Source: Ferruginibacter sp. (GTDB taxonomy: Bacteria > Bacteroidota > Bacteroidia > Chitinophagales > Chitinophagaceae). Taken from it: 5,578 bases of DNA. The notes below the pieces were generated by a model. That model made no database searches. It saw only the letters and a list, made by a program, of their open reading frames with translations, and was not told the DNA's origin. Of the stretch, positions 1 through 5,578 are shown in pieces. Positions within the stretch are counted from its first letter, which is position 1. Every line of letters starts with the position of its first letter. Where the stretch lies: contig JAGPDJ010000190.1 of the NCBI GenBank assembly GCA_018057635.1, positions 1 to 5,578 on the forward strand, in the 5' to 3' direction. The translations under genes and the position numbers were made by a program.

Positions 1-2225
1 CACCAGGCGTTGCAGAACCCTGTCTTGAAATTGCAGCAAACCCCGATGATGTTTATAAATATACTGCCAAAGGCAACCTGGTTGCAGTTATCAGCAATGG
101 AACCGCAGTACTTGGTTTGGGAAATATTGGCCCTGCTGCCGGTAAACCGGTGATGGAAGGCAAGGGAGTCCTTTTCAAAATCTTTGCTGATATCGATGTA
201 TTTGATATTGAAATAGATGAAACAGATCCTGAAAAATTTGTACAGATTGTAAAAGCTCTGGAACCAACTTTTGGAGGTATCAACCTGGAAGACATCAAAT
301 CTCCTGAATGTTTTTATATAGAACAGGAACTGAAAGCCCGTTGTAATATTCCGGTGATGCATGATGACCAGCATGGCACTGCAATTATTTCTGCAGCCGC
401 ATTACTGAATGCATTGGAAATACAGAAAAAACGAATTGACAAAGTAAGGTTTGTTGTTAACGGAGCCGGAGCCGCAGCAATTGCCTGTATCAAATTGTAT
501 GAGGCACTTGGTGCAAAACCATCCAACTTCATGGTATTTGACAGAAAAGGGATTTTATACAATGGCAGGGAAGATGTAGAGCCATTAAAAGTTCCATTTT
601 GTGTTGACCCGAAATACAAATCATATGACCTTGCCAAAGCAATGAAAGATGCTGATGTATTTGTAGGTTTGAGTGTTGGCAATGTTGTGTCTGCAGATAT
701 GGTAAAATCAATGGCTAAACACCCCATAGTTTTTGCCATGGCAAACCCTGATTCTGAAATTGCTTATGATGTAGCAGTAGCTACAAGAAAAGACCTGATC
801 ATGGCAACCGGGAGGAGTGATTTCCCTAACCAGGTAAACAATGTTCTTGGATTTCCATATATTTTCAGGGGCGCACTGGATGTAAGGGCCCGGCAGATCA
901 ACGAAGCCATGAAACTGGCTGCCGTGAGAGCACTGGCTGAACTGGCAAAATCGCCTGTACCCGATATTGTAACACTTGCTTACAATGAGAAAAATATTTC
1001 TTTCGGCCCGGATTATATTATCCCAAAACCGCTGGACCCGCGGCTGTTAACCGTAGTTGCTCCTGCAGTGGCTAAAGCTGCCATGGAAAGCGGTGTGGCC
1101 AGGGTAGACATTACCGACTGGGATGCCTATGTTATTGAACTGAATAAACGCCTGGGGCTGGATAATCAGCTGAGCCGTGTAATTGGAAGCAAAGCAAGAA
1201 GAGATCCGAAACGTGTTGTATTTGCAGATGCCGAGAATATTAAAATTTTAAAAGCAGCACAGCTTGTTTTGGATGAAAAGATCGGCTACCCTATCCTGTT
1301 AGGCGATGAAAAAAAGATAAACAAAATTGCTGCAGACAATGGAATTGACCTGGAAGGGATGCCCATCATCAATCCGAAAGATGATGAAATGGAAGATATG
1401 AGAAAACAGTTCGGGGAATTGTTTTTCGCAAAAAGGCAACGGAAAGGTATCAACAGGTATGAAGCATTTAAATCGATGAAAGACCGCAATCACTTTGGCT
1501 GTATGATGGTGGAAACAGGTGAAGCAGATTGTATGATCAGCGGATTAAGCAGGAATTATCCCGATACCATCAAGCCTGCCATACAGATCATTGGCATTGA
1601 AGAAGGCGTGAAGAAAATTGCCGGCATGTACCTATTGTTCACAAAAAGAGGACCATTATTCCTTGCCGACACAACAGTTAATTTTAATCCAACTGCCGAA
1701 GAACTTGCAGAAATAACCCTGCTCGTTGCCAAGGAAGTTAAAATGTTTAACATCGTTCCAAAAATTGCCATGCTTTCCTATTCCAATTTCGGAAGCAGCA
1801 ATTCACCGGAATCCAACCTCGTACGCAAAGCAAGAGCCATCGTAAAGCAAAAAGACAGTTCTTTGATCTGCGATGGTGAAATCCAGGGGATACTTGCTTT
1901 TAACAAAGAAATACTGAAGGATAATTATCCATTCACTGAGCTGGTTAATGGCGAAGTAAATACCCTGATTTTTCCAAACCTTGCAGCAGGAAATATTGCA
2001 TATAACCTGTTGCAGGAAGTTGGCGGTGCAGACAGTATCGGCCCCATATTGCTTGGCCTTAAAAAACCAGTGCACGTTTTACAGCTGGGAAGTTCTATAC
2101 GCTCTATTTTTAATATGGTTGTGATTGCAGTAGTAGACGCACAATCAAAGTCGAAAACAAATGCCAAAGAAGAAATAAAAAAAAGCACCTGGTGGAAAAG
2201 GAAACAAAAAACTGAGGGTAATTAA
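1..2225 (+). CDS. maeB: NADP-type malic enzyme with C-terminal phosphotransacetylase-like domain (5' partial)
   Basis: Oxidative decarboxylation of malate to pyruvate in the cytosol, feeding pyruvate and reduced nicotinamide cofactor to biosynthesis. The reading frame is open from the left edge (first full codon at 3; 740 residues visible) and begins inside the family motif PGVAxPCLEI. By comparison with E. coli MaeB (759 residues, from memory) about 40 residues are missing, including the catalytic Tyr. Visible residues: the catalytic Lys is in EGKGVLFK (residue 54); the metal ligands are Glu96/Asp97 in NLEDIK and Asp122 in HDDQHGTA; the nucleotide-binding GAGAAA lies at 154-159; [12 protein letters not shown] follows. 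A PTA-like domain runs from about residue 400 to 715, with LSYSNFGSS and [14 protein letters not shown]. The final 26 residues form a Lys-rich tail. A TTG at 117 can serve as a start on paper but is internal to the conserved domain. Cofactor preference cannot be read with certainty. The permease gene follows after 45 bases. Confidence 0.96.
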   Translation, partial: PGVAEPCLEIAANPDDVYKYTAKGNLVAVISNGTAVLGLGNIGPAAGKPVMEGKGVLFKIFADIDVFDIEIDETDPEKFVQIVKALEPTFGGINLEDIKSPECFYIEQELKARCNIPVMHDDQHGTAIISAAALLNALEIQKKRIDKVRFVVNGAGAAAIACIKLYEALGAKPSNFMVFDRKGILYNGREDVEPLKVPFCVDPKYKSYDLAKAMKDADVFVGLSVGNVVSADMVKSMAKHPIVFAMANPDSEIAYDVAVATRKDLIMATGRSDFPNQVNNVLGFPYIFRGALDVRARQINEAMKLAAVRALAELAKSPVPDIVTLAYNEKNISFGPDYIIPKPLDPRLLTVVAPAVAKAAMESGVARVDITDWDAYVIELNKRLGLDNQLSRVIGSKARRDPKRVVFADAENIKILKAAQLVLDEKIGYPILLGDEKKINKIAADNGIDLEGMPIINPKDDEMEDMRKQFGELFFAKRQRKGINRYEAFKSMKDRNHFGCMMVETGEADCMISGLSRNYPDTIKPAIQIIGIEEGVKKIAGMYLLFTKRGPLFLADTTVNFNPTAEELAEITLLVAKEVKMFNIVPKIAMLSYSNFGSSNSPESNLVRKARAIVKQKDSSLICDGEIQGILAFNKEILKDNYPFTELVNGEVNTLIFPNLAAGNIAYNLLQEVGGADSIGPILLGLKKPVHVLQLGSSIRSIFNMVVIAVVDAQSKSKTNAKEEIKKSTWWKRKQKTEGN

Positions 2226-2270
2226 TTACAGTTATTGAAAATCTCAGGTTGTATTTTAAAAAGCTGAAAG

Positions 2271-3008
2271 ATGAATTTTTTTACACATTTTGGAAAGTAT
2301 ATCCTGATGATCAAGGGCATGTTCAGCAAACCTGAAAATGCCAAATTATATTGGAAAGAATTCATGCATCAATGCTCCGAGATAGGTATTGGTTCCGTTG
2401 GTATTGTGGCCATCATTTCAGTTTTTATAGGTGCGGTTAGTACTGTTCAGACTTCTTATCAACTGGTAAGCCCACTGATTCCATTAAAAACAATTGCACA
2501 GATCGTAAGGGATACCGTTATCCTTGAATTCGCCCCCACACTGGTGTGTATTGTACTGGCCGGTGTGATAGGCAGTAAAATTGCCAGCGAACTGGGCAAC
2601 ATGAGGGTGAGTGAACAAATTGATGCCCTTGAGATCATGGGAATCAATACCAAAACTTACCTCATCATGCCAAAAGTTACTGCTGCTTTATTAACCATTC
2701 CGATGCTGGTTGTAATAGCCATGGCATTGGGAATTTATGGTGGCCGCTTTGCAGGAAAAGCGGCAGGCATACTTCCGGTAGAAACATTTGATGCGGGATT
2801 AATGGAAAATTTTGTACCATTTAATGTAACATTCGGCCTCATCAAAGCATTTACATTTGCCTTTATCATTAGTACCGTATCTGCCTATTATGGCTATTAT
2901 GTAAAAGGTGGTTCATTAGAAATAGGAAGAAGCAGTACCACTTCAGTTGTTGTAAGTTGTGTGATGATTCTTCTGGCAGATTATTTACTTGCAGCCATGT
3001 TGTTGTAA
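2271..3008 (+). CDS. mlaE: MlaE/YrbE-family ABC transporter permease
   Basis: Integral inner-membrane subunit of an MCE-type ABC transporter; in the Mla family these move phospholipids between inner and outer membrane. The 245-residue length is close to the family norm of about 250-260. An amphipathic N-terminal stretch (residues 1-35) is followed by about five hydrophobic segments near 38-60, 83-105, 131-156, 183-210 and 224-245. The family signature is plain: GSKIASELGNM (101-111) running into EQIDALEIMGI (115-125), the cytoplasmic coupling region. A late segment with GYYVKGGSLEIGRSSTTSVV (208-227) is also typical. The ATG at 2271 starts right at the family N-terminus; only a weak purine run (ctgaaag) precedes it, as is common in Bacteroidota. 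The ATPase gene follows after 29 bases, which supports a permease-ATPase pair. The substrate in this organism is inferred, not shown. Confidence 0.94.
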   Translation: MNFFTHFGKYILMIKGMFSKPENAKLYWKEFMHQCSEIGIGSVGIVAIISVFIGAVSTVQTSYQLVSPLIPLKTIAQIVRDTVILEFAPTLVCIVLAGVIGSKIASELGNMRVSEQIDALEIMGINTKTYLIMPKVTAALLTIPMLVVIAMALGIYGGRFAGKAAGILPVETFDAGLMENFVPFNVTFGLIKAFTFAFIISTVSAYYGYYVKGGSLEIGRSSTTSVVVSCVMILLADYLLAAMLL

Positions 3009-3037
3009 ATTTTTCTCAAACGGTAAGTAAAAATTAT

Positions 3038-3835
3038 ATGATCGAATTCAGGAACATAAAAAAAAGCTTTGGCGATAAACTGGTGCTGAGTGGCGTAAGC
3101 CATATAATGGAAACAGGCATGGCAAACCTGATCATTGGTACCAGCGGTAGTGGCAAAACTGTTTTACAGAAATGCCTGGTTGGCCTCATAGAACCAGACG
3201 AAGGCGAGATCATTTATGACGGTAGAAGTTTTACCGAAATGACCAACGACGAAAGGAAATTATTAAGGCAACAGATCGGAATGCTTTTCCAGGGTTCCGC
3301 TTTATTTGACAGCATGAATGTGGAAGACAATATCAAATTCCCATTAGATATGTTTACAACAGATACCTACGCTGTAAAATTAAAACGGGTTAATGAAGTG
3401 TTGGAAAGAGTGAACCTTGCCGGCAGCAATAAAAAATTCCCATCCGAAATCAGCGGAGGAATGAAAAAAAGGGTTGGTATTGCAAGGGCAATTGTTTTGA
3501 ATCCTAAATTTTTATTTTGTGATGAACCAAACTCAGGACTCGACCCACAAACATCATTATTGATAGACAAACTTATCTATGATATTACCAAGGAGTTCAA
3601 CATGACTACCATTATCAATACACATGATATGAATAGCGTGATGGAAATTGGTGATAATATCCTGTATCTCGCCGAAGGGAAAAAAGAATGGACAGGCAAC
3701 AGCAAAGACATCATCTTTTCTGAAAATAAACCACTCAACGATTTTATTTTTGCATCAGAATTCTTGCAGGACGCAAAGAATATGCGCAAACTGGAAGCAA
3801 AAGGGCAGGTAGATGAACATGGTAAAATTGTATAA
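3038..3835 (+). CDS. mlaF: MlaF-type ABC transporter ATP-binding protein
   Basis: Cytoplasmic ATPase that powers the adjacent MlaE-like permease. It has 265 residues and a complete nucleotide-binding fold: Walker A GTSGSGKT (34-41), Q-loop Gln85 in MLFQGSALFDSM, signature ISGGMKKRVGIARA (138-151), Walker B FLFCDEP with catalytic Glu163, D-loop SGLDP (166-170) and switch His196 in NTHDM. The SGGM signature followed by basic residues, and the QGSALFDS segment, are typical of the MlaF branch. The position after the D-E-P is Asn (DEPNSGLDP) where Thr is more usual. About 35 residues extend past the core at the C-terminus, ending in a charged segment. I chose the ATG at 3038 because the protein then begins MIEFRNIKKSFG, the standard ABC N-terminus. 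An in-frame ATG at 2957 would add 27 unrelated residues and overlap the permease gene by 52 bases. It is probably translated from the same mRNA as the permease. Confidence 0.95.
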   Translation: MIEFRNIKKSFGDKLVLSGVSHIMETGMANLIIGTSGSGKTVLQKCLVGLIEPDEGEIIYDGRSFTEMTNDERKLLRQQIGMLFQGSALFDSMNVEDNIKFPLDMFTTDTYAVKLKRVNEVLERVNLAGSNKKFPSEISGGMKKRVGIARAIVLNPKFLFCDEPNSGLDPQTSLLIDKLIYDITKEFNMTTIINTHDMNSVMEIGDNILYLAEGKKEWTGNSKDIIFSENKPLNDFIFASEFLQDAKNMRKLEAKGQVDEHGKIV

Positions 3836-3954
3836 ATATCCAAAATGTCCAATTTGTATAAACAAATTCTATTGCGGGTTACCGGGCTTAAAAAAATAAA
3901 AATTCCGAAATTTATACCGGAAACAATCACCACTGAAACATCAACATAAATATT
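3836..3954. other. AT-rich gap between ATPase gene and sucD promoter
   Basis: No plausible gene is seen. The stretch holds two short dyads: AATTTG/CAAATT at 3851-3868 (6-base arms, 6-base loop) and TTCCG/CGGAA at 3903-3922 (5-base arms, 10-base loop). The first lies 15 bases after the ATPase stop codon and could form the 3' end of that transcript, but it is AT-only apart from one pair and has no T-run, so it is not a convincing intrinsic terminator. Confidence 0.4.
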
Positions 3955-3955
3955 C

Positions 3956-3988
3956 TGTTTCTTCAATAAAGCATCTCCCCTATCTTTG
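3956..3988 (+). promoter_or_regulatory. Bacteroidota-type promoter for sucD
   Basis: TATCTTTG at 3981-3988 matches the Bacteroidota primary sigma factor -7 consensus TAnnTTTG exactly. A weak -33-like element (TGTTT, 3956-3960) sits 20 bases upstream, close to the usual spacing; it does not match the TTTG/TTG consensus well. Transcription would start near 3993-3997, leaving a leader of roughly 35 bases before the sucD ATG. The leader contains no clear Shine-Dalgarno sequence; it ends in the A-rich ATTGAAAAC. The position directly upstream of a central metabolic gene supports the call. The start site is inferred. Confidence 0.72.
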
Positions 3989-4029
3989 CGCCATATTTGA
4001 ATAGTTCATTCTAAATTTCAATTGAAAAC

Positions 4030-4902
4030 ATGTCAGTTCTAGTTAACAAAAATTCAAAAATAATTGTACAGGGCTTTACCGGTACAGAAGGTACATTCCA
4101 TGCCACTCAAATGATCGAATATGGCACTAACCTTGTTGGTGGCGTAACACCCGGAAAAGGCGGAACCCTTCATTTGGATAAACCTGTTTTTAACACGGTT
4201 GCGGATGCCGTAAAAGCAACCGGGGCTGATGTAAGCATCATTTTTGTTCCACCTGCATTTGCCGCAGATGCCATCCTGGAATCTGCAGATGCAGGTATCG
4301 GTCTCGTTGTATGTATAACAGAAGGTATTCCGGTGCAGGATATGGTTAAAGTAAAAAATTATCTAACCGGAAGCAGTACACGGCTGATCGGGCCAAATTG
4401 TCCGGGTGTAATAACCGCCGACGAATGTAAAGTTGGTATCATGCCCGGGTTTATATTTAAAAAAGGAAGGATTGGCATCGTTTCAAAATCAGGAACACTT
4501 ACTTACGAAGCAGCGGACCAGGTTGCTAAAGCCGGCCTTGGCATTTCAACTGCTATTGGAATCGGTGGCGACCCCATCATTGGAACCACAACAAAAGAAG
4601 CAGTTGAACTTTTTATGAACGATGATGCTACAGATGCTATAGTAATGATTGGAGAAATTGGTGGTGGTATGGAAGCTGAAGCGGCACATTATATAAAATC
4701 TACCGGAAATAAAAAACCGGTTGTAGGATTTATTGCGGGCCAGACTGCACCTCCCGGAAGACGCATGGGACATGCCGGCGCTATCGTTGGTGGAGAAGAT
4801 GATACAGCAGCTGCAAAAATGAAGATCATGGCAGCCTGCGGAATCCTTGTAGTTGACAGCCCGGCTGATATTGGAAAAACAATGGCGGAAGCCTTAAAAT
4901 AA
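4030..4902 (+). CDS. sucD: Succinyl-CoA ligase (ADP/GDP-forming) subunit alpha
   Basis: Alpha subunit of the TCA-cycle enzyme that converts succinyl-CoA, nucleoside diphosphate and phosphate to succinate, CoA and nucleoside triphosphate, acting with SucC in the cytosol. It has 290 residues, the usual size. The N-terminal CoA-binding Rossmann domain has [10 protein letters not shown] (15-24) and GGVTPGKGG (37-45). Other conserved parts are GPNCPG (121-126) and SKSGTLTYE in the middle, and [13 protein letters not shown] in the ligase domain. The phosphorylated catalytic residue is His248 in [13 protein letters not shown], equivalent to His246/247 of the E. coli protein. All key residues are present. 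The ATG at 4030 places the start at the family N-terminus ([18 protein letters not shown]). sucC is not adjacent on either side, so the beta subunit must be encoded elsewhere. The gene has its own promoter and is followed by the inverted repeat block. Confidence 0.97.
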   Translation: MSVLVNKNSKIIVQGFTGTEGTFHATQMIEYGTNLVGGVTPGKGGTLHLDKPVFNTVADAVKATGADVSIIFVPPAFAADAILESADAGIGLVVCITEGIPVQDMVKVKNYLTGSSTRLIGPNCPGVITADECKVGIMPGFIFKKGRIGIVSKSGTLTYEAADQVAKAGLGISTAIGIGGDPIIGTTTKEAVELFMNDDATDAIVMIGEIGGGMEAEAAHYIKSTGNKKPVVGFIAGQTAPPGRRMGHAGAIVGGEDDTAAAKMKIMAACGILVVDSPADIGKTMAEALK

Positions 4903-4911
4903 TAATTGATC

Positions 4912-5004
4912 GAATCTGCTAATGTGCTGATATGCTAATTAAAGAACTACAAATTAGCACATCATCACATTTTCTCATCAGCACATTAGCACATTAGCAC
5001 ATTA
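4912..5004. repeat. Inverted pair of period-8 repeat blocks (GCACATTA / TAATGTGC)
   Basis: Beginning nine bases after the sucD stop, the sequence reads in 8-base units. The left block has GAATCTGC, TAATGTGC, TGATATGC, TAATTAAA (4912-4943). The right block has the opposite orientation: ACAAATTA, GCACATCA, TCACATTT, TCTCATCA, then three perfect GCACATTA copies (4949-5004). The two blocks are mutually inverted: 4921-4940 pairs with 4952-4971 at 18 of 20 positions around an 11-base loop, and 4918-4931 is a perfect 14-base match to the inverse of 4977-4990. The transcript could fold into alternative hairpins. The function is unknown; it could be a sucD 3' end structure or a dispersed intergenic repeat. 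Confidence 0.85.
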
Positions 5005-5038
5005 AAAAAAGGGCCAGATATTACTCCAGCCCCTTTTC
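5004..5038 (-). terminator. Intrinsic terminator of the DUF4476-like gene
   Basis: Read on the minus strand, a hairpin of eight pairs (GGGCTGGA with TCTGGCCC, 5011-5032, loop GTAATA, two G-U pairs) is followed directly by a run of seven T (5004-5010). It begins 26 bases after the stop codon of the minus-strand gene. On the plus strand the two G-U pairs become A-C mismatches. An outer AAAAGGG/CCCTTTT pairing (5007-5013 with 5032-5038) remains there, with only four T at its end, so it may work weakly for sucD too. Confidence 0.8.
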
Positions 5039-5058
5039 AAAGTATAGCCACCAAAAAA

Positions 5059-5578
5059 CTATCTATAAGCCTGTATATACCTGGCTAATTCTTCTTTGCT
5101 GCTGCTGAATGAAAACACATCATTCAGAACGAAATAATTATTCTTATCAATCGTATTCTTGTAACTGAACTTGGCTATTTCCAGCCTGCTATCATCAAAC
5201 CCAAATTGCTGAACGATTTCCCTTACCTGGTTTGCTGAGAAATTATTAACAGCGATGGTTTGTTTTGCCAGGGTAAGCCGGGTATTGTCAAAACGCTCGT
5301 TTTTGATAACCTGGATAAATTGGGCAAATGACTGATTGTTCATTGGCTGCATATAATTTTCATTATTCCCCCATCCGTTACCGCCATGACCATCATCATC
5401 AAAATCTGAATAGTAAGAACTGTTCATCTGCCTTTCATCTGTGAATACCCGGCCAAAACGGTTAATGGTTATGTCTAAATGATAATTAGGCTTAACATGG
5501 ATGCCGGATTCATAGATCAGCTTCCTGTTGTTATTTGGCCACCTGCCATTGTTGTATTTATCTGATCTTTGCTGGTAC
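5059..5578 (-). CDS. DUF4476-like domain protein (5' partial, N-terminus beyond right edge)
   Basis: Function unknown. The minus-strand frame is open from the right edge (first full codon 5577-5575) to the TAG at 5059-5061, giving 172 visible residues. A Met codon at 5427 is visible residue 51, but the 50 codons before it contain no stop and read like a folded region (for example LDITINRFGRVF), so the true start is probably outside the window. Residues about 60-82 form an Asp/Gly/Asn-rich linker. The C-terminal part (83-172) resembles DUF4476, with two related repeats spaced 31 residues apart: FDNTRLTLAK (96-105) and FDDSRLEIAK (127-136). These are followed by NYFVLNDVFSFSSSKEELARYI. Family members I know of usually have a signal peptide and are exported; that end is not visible here. 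The gene converges on sucD and has its own terminator. Domain name from memory of the motif pattern. Confidence 0.85.
   Translation of the reverse strand, partial: YQQRSDKYNNGRWPNNNRKLIYESGIHVKPNYHLDITINRFGRVFTDERQMNSSYYSDFDDDGHGGNGWGNNENYMQPMNNQSFAQFIQVIKNERFDNTRLTLAKQTIAVNNFSANQVREIVQQFGFDDSRLEIAKFSYKNTIDKNNYFVLNDVFSFSSSKEELARYIQAYR

Noticed and set aside
117..119. TTG as start of the malic enzyme gene
   Set aside because: The frame is open to the left edge and the upstream codons encode conserved family sequence ([30 protein letters not shown]).
314..739. Minus-strand open frame of 141 codons inside the malic enzyme gene
   Set aside because: It is antisense to a strongly conserved coding region; composition and lack of any motif mark it as a shadow.
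2226..2270. Possible promoter between maeB and the permease gene
   Set aside because: The closest string, TATTTTAA near 2252, does not match TAnnTTTG, and no TTG element lies at the right spacing.
2957..3037. Earlier ATG for the ATPase gene, overlapping the permease gene by 52 bases
   Set aside because: The added 27 residues are unlike any ABC N-terminus and derive from another frame of the permease gene; MIEFRNIKKSFG at 3038 is the expected beginning.
3851..3868. Intrinsic terminator after the ATPase gene
   Set aside because: The AATTTG/CAAATT hairpin has only one G-C pair and no following T-run, so it is too weak to call.
3577..3966. Minus-strand open frame of 129 codons crossing the end of the ATPase gene and the gap before sucD
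   Set aside because: Most of it is the antisense of the ATPase C-terminus, it reads into the sucD promoter region, and the protein has no recognisable domain.
4912..5004. CRISPR array
   Set aside because: Units are only 8 bases, contiguous, without spacers, and inverted between the two halves; no cas genes are present.

Overview
The window looks like an ordinary housekeeping stretch of a Bacteroidota chromosome, possibly Chitinophagaceae or a relative. Four things support this. A perfect Bacteroidota-type -7 promoter element (TATCTTTG) lies upstream of sucD. Strong Shine-Dalgarno sequences are absent before the starts. The base composition is moderately AT-rich. The right-hand gene carries a DUF4476-type domain, which I know mainly from Bacteroidota. 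The family-level placement is inference.

Layout, left to right: (1) positions 1-2225, plus strand, a malic enzyme fused to a phosphotransacetylase-like domain (MaeB type), missing about 40 N-terminal residues at the left edge; (2) 2271-3008, plus, an MlaE/YrbE-family ABC permease; (3) 3038-3835, plus, its MlaF-type ATPase; (4) 3836-4029, a 194-base gap ending in a promoter; (5) 4030-4902, plus, succinyl-CoA ligase alpha subunit (sucD); (6) 4903-5058, a gap with two inverted blocks of an 8-base repeat followed by a terminator for the gene on the other strand; (7) 5059-5578, minus, the C-terminal part of a DUF4476-like protein whose start lies beyond the right edge.

The first three genes run in the same direction with gaps of 45 and 29 bases and no obvious internal promoter, so they may be co-transcribed. 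The permease and ATPase form the membrane core of a lipid-transport ABC system at the inner membrane. Its substrate-binding MCE (MlaD-like) partner is not in the window. MaeB converts malate to pyruvate with release of CO2 and reduced nicotinamide cofactor. SucD, with SucC encoded elsewhere, makes succinate and nucleoside triphosphate from succinyl-CoA. Both belong to central carbon metabolism, but sucD has its own promoter, so their proximity need not be functional. sucD and the DUF4476 gene converge.

I found no mobile element, CRISPR array, tRNA or rRNA, and nothing that looks like a new multi-gene system. The least explained feature is the inverted period-8 repeat after sucD.
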